Of a stretch of 64,000 nt of DNA, positions 17,521-27,273 are shown in pieces. The stretch's first letter is position 1. Every line of letters begins with the position of its first letter. Source of the DNA: Gloeobacterales cyanobacterium ES-bin-313 (lineage in GTDB: Bacteria > Cyanobacteriota > Cyanobacteriia > Gloeobacterales > Gloeobacteraceae); NCBI GenBank assembly GCA_014379585.1, contig JACMLN010000099.1, positions 1 through 64,000 of the forward strand. Direction: 5' to 3'. The notes under the pieces were generated by a model, which searched no databases, had not been told where the DNA came from, and saw only the letters and a program-made list of their open reading frames with translations. The translations under genes were made by a program, and so were the position numbers.

Positions 17521-19194
17521 GTGCTTAGACTTGAATCGGTCAGCAAAATTTATCCGACTGGGGAAGTCCTCCGCGACTGTACCTGGGAAGTCCTTTCTGG
17601 CGAGCGCGTCGGCCTTGTCGGTGCCAACGGTGCGGGCAAATCCACCCAGATTCGTATGCTCCTCGGTCACGAAGAACCGACCAGTGGCCAGGTCGTTCGG
17701 GCGCGCAATGTGCGGATCGGCTACCTTTCCCAAGAATTTATGGTCACACCAGGCCAAACGGTGCGCGAAGAGATGTGGTCTGTGTTCACGGAAGTGAATG
17801 CGATTCAGCACCAGATCAATACGGCGAATGCAAAGTTGGCAGACTCGGAAGGATCAAGTGACGTAGAAATTACGCGTCTCCTCAAACAGATCGATCAATT
17901 GCAAGAAAAATTTGATGCCCTCGACGGCTACACCCTGACTGCCAAAGTCGAAAAGTTGCTGCCTGAATTAGGCTTTAGCGATACCGACGGCGACCGCCTT
18001 GTCGAAACCTTCAGTGGTGGCTGGCAGATGCGTCTGGGTTTAGGCAAATTGCTGCTCACCGACCCAGAAGTCTTGCTGTTGGACGAACCGACCAACCACC
18101 TCGATGTCAAGACCATCGAGTGGCTCGAAGGTTATCTCAAAAGCTTGAACCGCGCCATGGTCATCGTCTCCCATGACCGCCTCTTCTTAGACCGAATCAT
18201 CAACAAGACCGTCGAAGTCGAGCGCGGCGTAGCCACGACCTACAGCGGCAACTACTCTTTCTATCTCGAAACCAAAGCCTCTTTGGCGGATGCCCAACTA
18301 TCTGCCTACGAGCGCCAACAGCGCGAACTGACCCGCCAACAGGCGTTCATCGACAAATTCCGCGCCAGTGCAACCCGCAGTACCCAAGCGAAGAGCCGCG
18401 AAAAACAACTCGACAAAGTCGAGCGCATCGATGCCCCAGTTGGCCACGAACGCACCCTGCGCTTCCGCTTCCCGGCTGCTCAGTCCAGCGGCAAACAAGT
18501 GCTCCTCGTTCGCGATCTCAGTCTGGAGTACGGCGAAAAAATTCTGTTTTTGGGTGCCAACCTCGAAGTGGAAAAGGGCGAACGCATCGCGCTCCTCGGC
18601 CCGAACGGTGTCGGCAAGTCTTCACTCTTGCGCGTCTTGTCTGGCGAAGAAGTACCCACCGATGGCACCGTCAAAAATGGCCACAATGTCATTCCTGGAT
18701 ACTACGCCCAGCACCAAGCCGAATATCTCGACATGGACAAACTCGTCCTGGACACCCTCCACGACGAAGCCCCTCAGATGACCAACGAAGAGATTCGCAC
18801 TCTCCTCGGTCGTTTCTTATTCAGTGGCGACACTGTTTTCAAGAAAGTCGGTGCCCTCTCCGGTGGCGAGAAGTCCCGGATTGCCCTCGCCAAACTTCTA
18901 CTACGACCCACAAACTTCTTACTGCTTGATGAACCGACCAACCACTTAGACATCCCCAGCAAGGAGATGCTCGAAGAAGCCCTCTGCGCCTACACAGGTT
19001 CGTTGCTGTTCATCTCCCACGACCGCTACTTCATCCGCAAAGTCGCCACCAAGATCGTCGAAGTTGCCGATGGCCAACTGGTCACCTACGACGGGGACTA
19101 CGACTACTACTTAGAAAGAAAAGCCGAAGAAAAACAGCGCAAACAAGAGGCCGCCAAACAAGCCCGCACCCAAACCAAAGGCAAAAAGCGTTAG
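17521..19194 (+). CDS. ABC-F family ATPase
   Basis: A soluble tandem-ATPase protein of the translation-factor/ribosome-protection group (Uup/EttA/YheS-like). From the GTG at 17521 it has 557 residues. ABC1: GANGAGKST, ETFSGGWQMRLGLGKLL, LLLDEPTNHLD. A charged helical linker with DKFRASATRSTQAKSREKQL follows. ABC2: GPNGVGKSS, GALSGGEKSRIALAKLLL, LLLDEPTNHLD. The C-terminus is a lysine-rich tail (EKQRKQEAAKQARTQTKGKK). There are no membrane segments. The frame is open upstream to 17176 but overlaps the divergent gene, so I rejected that start. The subfamily cannot be fixed without alignment. Confidence 0.92.
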   Translation: MLRLESVSKIYPTGEVLRDCTWEVLSGERVGLVGANGAGKSTQIRMLLGHEEPTSGQVVRARNVRIGYLSQEFMVTPGQTVREEMWSVFTEVNAIQHQINTANAKLADSEGSSDVEITRLLKQIDQLQEKFDALDGYTLTAKVEKLLPELGFSDTDGDRLVETFSGGWQMRLGLGKLLLTDPEVLLLDEPTNHLDVKTIEWLEGYLKSLNRAMVIVSHDRLFLDRIINKTVEVERGVATTYSGNYSFYLETKASLADAQLSAYERQQRELTRQQAFIDKFRASATRSTQAKSREKQLDKVERIDAPVGHERTLRFRFPAAQSSGKQVLLVRDLSLEYGEKILFLGANLEVEKGERIALLGPNGVGKSSLLRVLSGEEVPTDGTVKNGHNVIPGYYAQHQAEYLDMDKLVLDTLHDEAPQMTNEEIRTLLGRFLFSGDTVFKKVGALSGGEKSRIALAKLLLRPTNFLLLDEPTNHLDIPSKEMLEEALCAYTGSLLFISHDRYFIRKVATKIVEVADGQLVTYDGDYDYYLERKAEEKQRKQEAAKQARTQTKGKKR

Positions 19195-19552
19195 ATCTTC
19201 TTCGCTTAGCACACCCACAGACAATCAACCCACCGCAGTCGGGGCACAAGGTTCGCCCACCCCCCGCTTTTAGCAGGGTTTGGGATGTGCATCAAACCAC
19301 CTTGGCGATCATTGCTTCTCAACGGCAGTTGCCAAGAATCGTGGATCAATAGCGACGATTTTTGGGAAGAAGGTGTGTATCGAGAAGAGACTACTCCGGT
19401 AGATCATTTCAAGATTGCCAATCGTCGGATCTAAGGGAAGGGCACAGCATAGTTGACCCCTACGTACCTTGTGATTCAATTGCTTGGTTTAAAGGCGAAA
19501 CGGTATAAGAACACATAGTGAAATTGATTGCGATAAATGCCACAGGTAATGC
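19195..19552. other. Intergenic region with a possible gene remnant and a solo repeat end
   Basis: No complete gene is evident. A 49-codon frame at 19285-19434 (+), containing INSDDFWEEGVYREE and VDHFKIANRRI, has protein-like composition and could be a remnant. I cannot name a family and do not call it a gene. The region also holds a solo copy of the repeat terminus at 19457-19507. Confidence 0.5.
19457..19507 (+). repeat. Solo terminal segment of the composite repeat
   Basis: About 50 bases matching the right end of copy 1 (roughly 208-258). Shared blocks in order are CCCTAC, CTTG, GATT, AAT.GCT and AAAGGCGAAACGGTATA. The stem-loop part of the element is absent, so the terminus can occur alone. 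Confidence 0.65.
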
Positions 19553-20896
19553 TTACTTTTGGATGAGAACCCATCGCTCTTGACGACTCTCATTGTCTTT
19601 TGTGGCATTGAATAGGAGCTCGTAGCGGGTACCTTGAAAGCTAACCACCGACTGAAATTGGAAAGTGAAATTACCTTGTGCATCCGCTTGGACGCTTTCG
19701 TTGAAGACTTTTTGTGAGTAGCCAAGAAAGCCGACTACAGAGGAAGCGGCTTGCACGTCAAGAGATACCAAAGCACCAGGGCTACTTTGGCCACGAACCA
19801 CAATCTGACCTACTGGTATCGTGCTATTGTTCGCAGGGCTGAGTATTTTGATAAACAGTGGTTGGGCAGCAACTTGGCGGGTCACATCGAATGCCCAGGT
19901 TGAGCGCCCTACGTTGCCTGCAAGATCTTTAAGATCGACTTCCACACGGTACTGACCGGGGAGTAGGGCACGGGGCAATTGATAATTGAAAGATGTTGCT
20001 GTGATCCTGGCACCGCGAGTCACATCGCGGCCATCAAAGCGGATCCGCACCGATTTTGGATCGACCCCCGTCCCTCGACCATCGTCGAAAACTCCAGAAA
20101 TTTTGGGTCGGTCAGTCGTAGCGACACTACTGTCTGCGGGAAATAGGTTTTGAACAGTCGGTGGTTCTTTATCGTTGACAAGTCCGCCATTGAGTCGGGA
20201 TTGGACTGTCTGTCCACCGTTTTTAAGCAGGGCGATGATCACAACTCCCACCGGAATTCTGTCGTTGCGGCGCACAGTATAGTGGCCCTCGTAGGTGCCA
20301 GGATTGATTTCGTCCATTGCCCGGTTACGAACCACACCTGTAATCGTGAAAGAGACTTTAGCGCGGGACGTGCCGATCACCCGAAAGACTAGTTCTGTAC
20401 CTGGTTCTAGGTTTTCGATCGGATCAACAGTGAACTGCTTAATCGTTGTTTCATTAGTATCAGCATTAGGATCAAAATTAGTCGCAGTTTCGATCAAAGG
20501 CTGGTTGAGGCGTGCTGTTGCTGTTTGGTTTCCACGGCGCAAAGTCACTCGAACAGGCGTACTGTTGCTAATTCTGTCACTTCGGCGGATCGTGTAGTGC
20601 CCTTCGTAGATACCTGGCTCAATCTCTTGCATTGTAACGTTTCGGGCAGAGGTACCAATGGTTAAATTGGCCTTGGCACGGGGAGTCGCTTCAACCGTAA
20701 ACACTAAGTCTGTTCCAGGACTTAGATCACTGACCAATTCGGATCGAAAATTCTGAATTTGAAGAGCTGCCTGCGCGATGACAGTGGGAGAAAGCGGCGC
20801 TGCATAAGCAATCGGTGCCGTTAGCGCGACAGCAACTGCTACCACTTTTGTCGCAACTTGCCGAAACCATTTTGTGTTTACACTCATCTTATTCAC
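19553..20896 (-). CDS. Secreted protein with tandem beta-sandwich repeats
   Basis: I chose the GTG at 20896 because AGGAG lies 7 bases before it. The product has 447 residues and a signal peptide ending PIAYA. Two tandem repeats of about 100 residues follow, each with LVF.V..T.RAK, then EI.PG.YEGHYT.RR.DRI and a return strand ending in a Leu-Asn/Gly turn. Next come an Ig-like domain (PPTVQNLFPADSS...VSWAFDV-type pattern) and a final beta domain (IKILSPANNSTIPVG to RQERWVLIQK). It is probably a periplasmic or cell-surface adhesion or binding protein. No catalytic motif is visible. Confidence 0.8.
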   Translation of the reverse strand: MNKMSVNTKWFRQVATKVVAVAVALTAPIAYAAPLSPTVIAQAALQIQNFRSELVSDLSPGTDLVFTVEATPRAKANLTIGTSARNVTMQEIEPGIYEGHYTIRRSDRISNSTPVRVTLRRGNQTATARLNQPLIETATNFDPNADTNETTIKQFTVDPIENLEPGTELVFRVIGTSRAKVSFTITGVVRNRAMDEINPGTYEGHYTVRRNDRIPVGVVIIALLKNGGQTVQSRLNGGLVNDKEPPTVQNLFPADSSVATTDRPKISGVFDDGRGTGVDPKSVRIRFDGRDVTRGARITATSFNYQLPRALLPGQYRVEVDLKDLAGNVGRSTWAFDVTRQVAAQPLFIKILSPANNSTIPVGQIVVRGQSSPGALVSLDVQAASSVVGFLGYSQKVFNESVQADAQGNFTFQFQSVVSFQGTRYELLFNATKDNESRQERWVLIQK

Positions 20897-21338
20897 GTAC
20901 AATCTCCTAACCATGCCAAAAACTTATTGTGTAGCAAAAGGCTTGGAAATAGTCTTTTGCTACGCCGATTATTACATGCTTTCCATGACAAGACTGGGTA
21001 TTACGGATTTGATACCCGAAGTCTCTTTTATAATCTGCACTTGCTTGATGCAATCCTCGAATATCGCGGGTGTTAAAAATTGCTTATCTTCAGAGCCATC
21101 TGCTATTGCTAATCTAGGCAATTACAACGACGATAATACTTCGACAGGACACCTGCATCACCCTTCCGAATTAGAGCAAAATCATCCATTTGGAAGAGCC
21201 ATCATTGAGGTTTTTATCATAAGCAATTTACTGGTGAATTTACTGGCATTCGTCCGAGAACGATCTCTACAAGCAAACAACTTCATTCCTTTAAGATAGC
21301 TATTCTCACGAGATGTATTAAAACTCGCAAGGCACTCA
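20897..21338. other. AT-rich intergenic region, no gene supported
   Basis: About 440 bases between two minus-strand genes. A 141-codon frame on the plus strand (20874-21299) has no ribosome binding site and an erratic composition, and it overlaps the secreted gene's start. I see no RNA gene or convincing hairpin here. Confidence 0.5.
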
Positions 21339-22190
21339 CTATTTGCGCGCAACGATGGAATACATCAGGGGCAAATTTGGTTTGTTTTCGGGTGGCCACA
21401 TCCGCCGCCCCTCTGTCTCTTGCATATCCGACCAAAGCCTGCAGCCATTGGCGTAGGGATACTCTTTGAAGACCTCGATGTGCAATCCAGCTTCGATCAA
21501 AGCGGTCAGAATTTCTGAGGTTGCCCACTGAAATTCGTGACAGCGATGGGGATTTTGAAAGTCTTTGATCCCTTCTTCGTAGCCTGAAAGCGAAAGCCCT
21601 TCCCCAGAGAGAGCAACATAATCGCGGATGCCTTCCTCCCAAGTAAGTACATTGCCCTCCGCAAAGTAGTTGTAGCGGTGGTTCCAGTCATCGTCGAAGA
21701 TCATCGCGACTGGGTGGAATTCGATGTCCACAAATCGCCCCCCTGGAGCCAAAACCTTGGCAACCCCTTGTGCCCAACGCTTCAAGTCCGAGAGCCAACA
21801 GATCGCCCCATAGGAACAAAAAACAATATCAAATGAAGCAGGCGGAGCTTTCTCCAGCCAGTCGTAGACATCAGCACGCTCAAACTCGGCTGGAACCCCT
21901 GAATCTTCAGATAAACGAGTGGCGAAAGCGATCGCTTCATCACTAATATCGACGCCTGTGACCTTCGCTCCGAGGTGGGTAAGACTGAGGGTATCCTGGC
22001 CGCTGTTGCACTGAAGATGCACGAGGCGCAGATCTTCGATCTTCCCCAACAGCTCGATTTCCTCTGGGAAAAGCGTGCTGCCACCATCACGCAAAAAAGC
22101 AGCCTGATCTTTCTTGTGGCTGTTGTGGGCAAGGGTTGCTGCATTCCAGGAGAGCCGGTTTTCTTCGTGTAGTTTTTGCCAGTCGTTCAT
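21339..22190 (-). CDS. SAM-dependent methyltransferase
   Basis: Class I methyltransferase of 283 residues from the ATG at 22190. SAM-binding motif I appears as LVHLQCNSGQDTLSLTHLGAKVTGVDIS, a variant with CNSG where ExGxG is usual. The acidic motif is PAEFERADVYDW, and FDIVFCSYGAICWL and VLAPGGRFVDIEFHP follow. The substrate is unknown; the C-terminal half (NHRYNYFAEGNVLTWEEG, HRCHEFQWATSEI) resembles small-molecule methyltransferases. The frame remains open to 22394, but that part overlaps the divergent redoxin gene. Confidence 0.88.
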   Translation of the reverse strand: MNDWQKLHEENRLSWNAATLAHNSHKKDQAAFLRDGGSTLFPEEIELLGKIEDLRLVHLQCNSGQDTLSLTHLGAKVTGVDISDEAIAFATRLSEDSGVPAEFERADVYDWLEKAPPASFDIVFCSYGAICWLSDLKRWAQGVAKVLAPGGRFVDIEFHPVAMIFDDDWNHRYNYFAEGNVLTWEEGIRDYVALSGEGLSLSGYEEGIKDFQNPHRCHEFQWATSEILTALIEAGLHIEVFKEYPYANGCRLWSDMQETEGRRMWPPENKPNLPLMYSIVARK

Positions 22191-22348
22191 CGTCAATGCC
22201 TGAAAAGTGTGCGCGGTGTGTAGAGAGCCAGTGCTAGTGTACAACCCAGGCATTTCTGGCCCTAAGCGCAATGCTTGAAAGGTGTCCAGAATCGCCAAAA
22301 ATGCGCTGAGCAATGCCAAGATGCGAAGGAGATTTACAGGAGAGAACC

Positions 22349-22930
22349 ATGGCACGTACTGCCTCGACCATGCTCGCCCTCGGCACCCAGGCACCCGATT
22401 TTAATTTGCTCGATGTCACTACGGGGGAAATGCGTACCCTCGCTAGCTTCGATCAGAAAACAGCGCTACTGGTCATGTTTATCTGCCGCCACTGCCCATT
22501 TGTGATTCACGTTCAGGGCGAACTCGCCAAATTGGGCAAAGATTATGCCAGTACAGGACTCGGCATCGTCGCAATCAGTGCCAATGACGCTGAGAAGTAC
22601 CCCGCCGACGGGCCTGGGAGCTTGAAGGAAATGGTCGTCGAACTAAGTCTGCTCTATCCAATCTTGTTTGACGAAAGTCAGGAAGTTGCCAAAGCTTATA
22701 CTGCTGCTTGTACGCCGGACTTTTTCCTCTTCGATAGCGCGCGGAAACTGATCTATCGCGGGCAGTTGGATGATAGCCGCCCTGGAAATGACAAGCCCGT
22801 CACCGGAAGCGATCTGCGTGCAGCCATCGATGCAGCTTTGCTCGGTAAGCCGATTCTTGAAGAGCAGAAGCCCAGTATCGGTTGCAACATTAAGTGGAAG
22901 CCAGGGAACAATCCCGCTTACTACGGCTAG
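22349..22930 (+). CDS. Thioredoxin-fold redoxin (AhpC/TSA type)
   Basis: A 193-residue cytosolic redoxin. The ribosome binding site AGGAG stands just before the ATG at 22349. The N-terminal half has the AhpC/TSA layout: APDFNLLDVTTGEMRTLASF, then LLVMFICRHCPFVIH. The active site is therefore C-R-H-C, not the peroxiredoxin TxxC. The rest includes VAISANDAEKYPADGPG and TPDFFLFDSARKLIYRGQLDDSRPGND. Such thioredoxin-family proteins with a CxxC-P-F site are common in cyanobacteria. The role is not established. It is divergent from the methyltransferase. Confidence 0.87.
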   Translation: MARTASTMLALGTQAPDFNLLDVTTGEMRTLASFDQKTALLVMFICRHCPFVIHVQGELAKLGKDYASTGLGIVAISANDAEKYPADGPGSLKEMVVELSLLYPILFDESQEVAKAYTAACTPDFFLFDSARKLIYRGQLDDSRPGNDKPVTGSDLRAAIDAALLGKPILEEQKPSIGCNIKWKPGNNPAYYG

Positions 22931-23228
22931 AGTTGTGAGATTTTGTGCGGAATATTCTTACAACTTCTCACACTTTTCATGCAGACCTAAGAGGACTTCT
23001 AGGTGTAGCAACTCTTAAAGTGACAGGGTCGTCTTGAGAGTGCAGCGATGGCCCAGAAGACGCGGATTAATAACGAAGCGCTCATTGAGTTGCTTTTCCT
23101 CTGTCGAGCAGATCAACAAGAGCGGATCATCTCCCTTTCTCGTCAAGCCGCGTTCCCCCAGCGGGGTCGGCCCAGCACTCAACCATCGTCCCTGTCCCAG
23201 TGGCTTTTACCCCTTCCCTGTGGATTAG
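22931..23228. other. Leader region of the RND gene
   Basis: Contains a perfect 7-bp inverted repeat TGTGAGA/TCTCACA (22934-22940 and 22966-22972, spacer 25) just after the redoxin stop, and an imperfect hairpin CCTAAGAG/CTTCTAGG near 22986-23003. A 67-codon frame at 23048-23251 overlaps the RND start and lacks family or signal features; I do not call it. Confidence 0.4.
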
Positions 23229-26200
23229 ATGGCAATGCGCAACATCTCTGAGTGGTCGATTCGCAACCCGATTCCCACCATCGTGCTATTTTTGTGCCTC
23301 ACGTTGGTGGGAATTGCGGGTTTTTCAGCCCTGGGCATCGATCTCGATCCGAATACCGATGTGCCACAAGTTTCAATTACCATCACCCAAACAGGTGCGG
23401 CTCCGGTGGAACTGGAAACCCAGATCACCCGCAAAGTCGAAGAGGCTGTTGCGGGAATCGGCAATATTCGGCATATCAACTCCACGGTGAGCGACGGTGC
23501 CTCTCAGACCAACGTTGAATTTGTCCTGGGCACCAATATTGATCGCGCGGTCAACGATGTCCGCGATGCAGTTGCAAAGATTCGCCAACAACTGCCCCAA
23601 AGCATCGATGAGCCAACGATTCAGCGGGACGACAACACGTCGGAACCGTTCATTTCGTTTACGCTTTCCTCCAATCGCCGTTCGCCCGTTGAACTGAGCA
23701 CGATCGCGGATCTCCAGGTTGCCCGTGCTTTGATGACCGTGGGCGGGGTGTCGCGGATCTATCAATTTGGCAGCAAGCGCGAAATTGGCATTCACCTCGA
23801 TCCGCTGCGCCTCCAGGCACTCGGCATGACTGCAGATCAGGTCAATACGCAGATCAAGGCTTTAAATATTGACCTTCCCGGTGGTCGCGGCGAAGTGGGC
23901 ACCAGTGAGCAAGCCATTCGTACCCTGGGCAGTGCCTCGCGGATTGAAAGTCTGAGCAAGTTACGCATTGCGTTGCCCGGTGGCAGTTTTGCCCCGTTAA
24001 GTAGCCTCGGCACGATTACGGACGGCACGGCGGAACAGCGGTATATCGCCTTTTTTGATAGCAAACCCGCTGTTGTCCTTCAGGTCGTGCGGACTCCAGG
24101 GAGCAATTTGGTCGCTGTTGAAGATGCCATCAACGCCAAGGTGCGTGAACTGGAAAAGTCACTGCCTTCAGATATCAAGATCACCTTGCTTTGGACCACA
24201 GGCGATTTTGTCCGCGAATCCTACAATGCCTCTGTGGAGTCCGTTCTGCTCGGCGCTGGACTGGCGATTGTCGTCATCTGGCTGTTTTTAAGGGATTGGC
24301 GCTCGACACTGATCGCGGCTTTGGCCATTCCTCTCTCGGCAATTCCAACGTTTGCAGCGATGCGCGCCCTTGGCTTCACCCTCAACAATATGTCCATGCT
24401 CGCCCTCGCCCTCGTGATCGGGATTCTGGTGGACGATGCCATCGTCGAACTCGAAAATATTACCCGCCACATCGCCATGGGCAAAACCCCTTTTCAAGCG
24501 GCCATCGATGCCGCCGATGAAATTGGTTTGGCAGTTGTAGCAACAACGATGAGCATCGTCGCTGTCTTTTTGCCCGTCGGTTTTATGCAAGGGATTCAGG
24601 GGCAATACTTTCGACAGTTTGGCCTGACGGTGGCCGTGGCTGTGCTTTTTTCATTGGCCGTAGCTCGGATGCTCACTCCACTGATGGCAGCGTATCTCCT
24701 AAAAGCCGATGAAAATCCCCATGGGGCTGGATCAAAATTCTATGACCGCATCCTGCTCTGGTCACTCAACCACCGTTTGGTAACTATTCTGCTCGCGATT
24801 GGTTTTTTCGCAGGCAGTCTCGCCTTGATCCCGGTGCTGCCAACCTCGTTTTTAGGCAAGGTCGATTCCGGCCAGTCTTTAATCAGCGTCACTTTGCCCC
24901 CAGGGTCGAGTATGGCCACGACCCGCAAAGCGGTCGAACGGTTGACGGCTATTGTCAAAGCGGATCCGAACGTTGCGAGTGTGTTTGGTCGGGCAGGGAG
25001 TGCAGGCAGTGGCTTTGGCCCGGTCAATAGTGGCCGTTTGCTCATGAACCTCAAGCCCCGTAGTGAACGCAAGCTCTCTCAGCAGGAATTTGAGGCAGAA
25101 ATTCGCCCAAAGCTCAACCAAGTACCAGGGGTCAGAATCTTGTTCGGTGGGGGGTGGTCTACAGCGATGCGCCTCGTCTTGACCGGAGACAATCCGGAGC
25201 TTTTGAACCGCACCGCCCGCGACTTGGCCGACCAGATGCGCTCTACCGAAAAAGTGTTTGTGGATGTCTCCTCCAGTGCAGCGCTGTTGCGCCCTGAAAT
25301 TCAGGTGCGTCCGAATCTGGCTCGCGCTGCCGAGCAGGGAATTTCCGTGGATGCCATTGCCCGCACTGCGCTGATTGCGACCCTTGGAGACAGTGAAGCC
25401 CGCCTCGCCCGCTTCAATTTGCCCGGTCGTCAGATCAATATTCGCGTGCAACTTGATCCGCATTTCCGTAGCAACATCGACACGATCCGCAACTTGCAGG
25501 TCGCCGGAAATGATGGCCGCCTCATTCCTTTGCAAACGGTTGCCGATGTGCGTATGGGCAGTGGTGCTGTCGAAATTTCCCGCTACGATCGTGCGCGCCA
25601 AGTGACCGTCAGTTCCAACCTCGCTCCCGGTGTCGAACTGGGGACAGCCCTGAAAGTTGTCCACCAACTGCCTGCGCTGAGTCGTCTTCCCGCCGGGATC
25701 AGCGAAAAACTCTCTGGAGACGCAGAGAATCAGGCCGATGTCTTTAATGGCTTTGGGTTTGCGATTGTCGCTGCCATCTTGTTGATTTACGCCGTTTTAG
25801 TGATCTTGTTTGGTGGCTTCCTGCATCCGCTGACGATTATGGTCTCGTTGCCCTTGTCCTTAGGGGGGGCGCTGATCGGCCTTTTGATCTTCGGAAAATC
25901 CCTTGGACTCTACACGCTGATCGGCATCATTATGCTCATGGGTCTGGTCACCAAAAATGCGATCTTATTGGTGGAATATGCCCTGGTCGCCATGAAATCA
26001 GGCGTACCCCGTCAACAGGCGATCTTAGGCGCGGGGGAAGCACGGATGCGCCCGATCTTGATGACAACCATCGCGATGATTGCCGGCATGTTGCCCATTG
26101 CCCTCGGCTGGGGGGCTGGGGCTGAAGCCCGTTCCCCCATGGCTGTTGCTGTCGTCGGTGGTCTGATCACCTCCACAGCATTGACACTAGTTGTTATTCC

Positions 26201-26297
26201 TGTTGTCTTTACCTGCTTCGACGATCTGCAAAAGTGGCTCAGTAAGCTGCTTCGGGGCGTACCCAAGGAGTCTGCTGCCCTTCCAGCCCAAGAATAA
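23229..26297 (+). CDS. RND efflux transporter, HAE1/AcrB family
   Basis: Proton-driven inner-membrane efflux pump, 1022 residues, full length for the family. N-terminal signature ISEWSIRNPIPTIVLFLCLTLVGIAG, periplasmic porter domains, proton-relay helix GILVDDAIVELENITRH, and the second repeat with GLVTKNAILLVEYA and MRPILMTTIAMIAGMLPIALG. The Asp pair needed for proton transfer (VDDAIV) is intact. There is no membrane fusion protein or TolC gene beside it, so it must use partners encoded elsewhere. Substrate unknown; the HAE1 type suggests hydrophobic or amphiphilic compounds. Confidence 0.94.
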   Translation: MAMRNISEWSIRNPIPTIVLFLCLTLVGIAGFSALGIDLDPNTDVPQVSITITQTGAAPVELETQITRKVEEAVAGIGNIRHINSTVSDGASQTNVEFVLGTNIDRAVNDVRDAVAKIRQQLPQSIDEPTIQRDDNTSEPFISFTLSSNRRSPVELSTIADLQVARALMTVGGVSRIYQFGSKREIGIHLDPLRLQALGMTADQVNTQIKALNIDLPGGRGEVGTSEQAIRTLGSASRIESLSKLRIALPGGSFAPLSSLGTITDGTAEQRYIAFFDSKPAVVLQVVRTPGSNLVAVEDAINAKVRELEKSLPSDIKITLLWTTGDFVRESYNASVESVLLGAGLAIVVIWLFLRDWRSTLIAALAIPLSAIPTFAAMRALGFTLNNMSMLALALVIGILVDDAIVELENITRHIAMGKTPFQAAIDAADEIGLAVVATTMSIVAVFLPVGFMQGIQGQYFRQFGLTVAVAVLFSLAVARMLTPLMAAYLLKADENPHGAGSKFYDRILLWSLNHRLVTILLAIGFFAGSLALIPVLPTSFLGKVDSGQSLISVTLPPGSSMATTRKAVERLTAIVKADPNVASVFGRAGSAGSGFGPVNSGRLLMNLKPRSERKLSQQEFEAEIRPKLNQVPGVRILFGGGWSTAMRLVLTGDNPELLNRTARDLADQMRSTEKVFVDVSSSAALLRPEIQVRPNLARAAEQGISVDAIARTALIATLGDSEARLARFNLPGRQINIRVQLDPHFRSNIDTIRNLQVAGNDGRLIPLQTVADVRMGSGAVEISRYDRARQVTVSSNLAPGVELGTALKVVHQLPALSRLPAGISEKLSGDAENQADVFNGFGFAIVAAILLIYAVLVILFGGFLHPLTIMVSLPLSLGGALIGLLIFGKSLGLYTLIGIIMLMGLVTKNAILLVEYALVAMKSGVPRQQAILGAGEARMRPILMTTIAMIAGMLPIALGWGAGAEARSPMAVAVVGGLITSTALTLVVIPVVFTCFDDLQKWLSKLLRGVPKESAALPAQE

Positions 26298-26381
26298 AAG
26301 ATTTTTCTCACAAACCCTCTATTGTGAGCATCTCTCGGCGGACAAATAGTAACTGTACTTCTGGACTGAGCAAATCTTTTC

Positions 26382-26771
26382 TTAGCGCATCAGCGGGGAA
26401 CCATGGTGGTGCACCAGAAACCAATCGCCACCCATCCGCTCAAACAAGTTAGTGGCTACCGATTGGGCACGGTCTTGACGAAGGCCAACCACTTGGCGAA
26501 GATTTTCGATTAAAACCACGTAGGCAAGGTCGCCGTTGATTTCGACAGAGAGAATCTCTGGTTCGATTTCGATGTAAGCGGTATTTTTGAGGATCGCTTC
26601 CCAAGAGTTGCGCACGGCTTCCCAACCGATCAGTGCTGTTCTGCCGGGGTGAATGCAGAGGGTGCCGATCCCTTTCGACCAAACCTGACTCATCGCTGCC
26701 ATATCTCGCTTTTCGAAGGCGCGGTAAAAAGCTTGATTGGCGGCTAGCACCGCATCTTGTTGTCCTGTCAT
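26382..26771 (-). CDS. SnoaL/NTF2-like protein
   Basis: From the ATG at 26771, preceded by GGAGGAG 8 bases upstream, the product has 129 residues. The NTF2-like cone fold (DUF4440/SnoaL-3) is suggested by AVLAANQAFYRAFEKRDMAAMSQVW, CIHPGRTALIGWEAVRNSWEAIL and the closing strands WFLVHHHGSPL. Members are small-ligand-binding or isomerase-like proteins, and the function is rarely known. Two upstream ATGs (26789, 26822) are in frame but less well placed. Confidence 0.85.
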   Translation of the reverse strand: MTGQQDAVLAANQAFYRAFEKRDMAAMSQVWSKGIGTLCIHPGRTALIGWEAVRNSWEAILKNTAYIEIEPEILSVEINGDLAYVVLIENLRQVVGLRQDRAQSVATNLFERMGGDWFLVHHHGSPLMR

Positions 26772-26893
26772 GGCCGAAACTCCTCCCATCGCCCCCACTA
26801 TACCAACCCTCCCCAAGGACATTGCGCTTCAGCGCATAGGAGAATTGAGCTGAGTTCTATAAAATGAAATTAGTCAACTCAAGGAGTGCTGCG

Positions 26894-27181
26894 ATGAAAG
26901 ATTTACCGACTTCACCCCGTGGCTGGAAGCAATTCATCCTTCGGGGTGTGCGCTTTTACCGGAGTGCGGATGTGCCAAACTTACTGAAAGTGGCAACAGT
27001 GCTCCTCTGCGCTGGCTACTTGATCTTGCCCATCGACTTGGTTCCGGACTTCCTGCCTTTTATCGGTGAAGTCGATGATGTCACGATCGTCGTACTCATC
27101 CATATGGCGATCGTCGGTTGGGCACAACAGCATTACGCGGTGGATCTCGATAACAAGCAGCAGACCATCGACGTTTCCTAA
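26894..27181 (+). CDS. DUF1232 (YkvA-like) membrane protein
   Basis: A 95-residue protein from the ATG at 26894 (AAGGAG 7 bases upstream). The DUF1232 core is clear: LLKVATVLLCAGYLILPIDLVPDFLPFIGEVDDVTIVVL, a hydrophobic hairpin with the conserved PIDLVPDFLP motif. Membrane-associated; biochemical role unknown. A strong terminator follows 20 bases after the stop. Confidence 0.9.
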   Translation: MKDLPTSPRGWKQFILRGVRFYRSADVPNLLKVATVLLCAGYLILPIDLVPDFLPFIGEVDDVTIVVLIHMAIVGWAQQHYAVDLDNKQQTIDVS

Positions 27182-27201
27182 AGATTCCTGCGTTACCCCC
27201 C

Positions 27202-27237
27202 AAAAGCCCTTCTTCTACTCATGAAGAAGGGCTTTTT
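27202..27237. terminator. Bidirectional intrinsic terminator
   Basis: A 14-bp perfect stem (27202-27215 with 27223-27236, loop TACTCAT), followed by a T-rich run on the plus strand and by the complementary run on the minus strand. It lies between the convergent DUF1232 and malic enzyme genes and can serve both. Confidence 0.93.
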
Positions 27238-27273
27238 CGTTGGTTTTTTCGAGGAGCAATAAAAATCTCAACG

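Noticed and set aside
20874-21299. 141-codon plus-strand frame
   Set aside because: No ribosome binding site, cysteine-rich erratic composition, and it overlaps the start of the secreted gene on the other strand.
23048-23251. 67-codon frame before the RND gene
   Set aside because: Weak ribosome binding site, 23-base overlap with the RND start, no recognised pattern. It could be a leader peptide but I cannot support it.
24879-25667. 262-codon minus-strand frame
   Set aside because: It lies wholly inside the RND pump gene, whose protein is conserved along its whole length.
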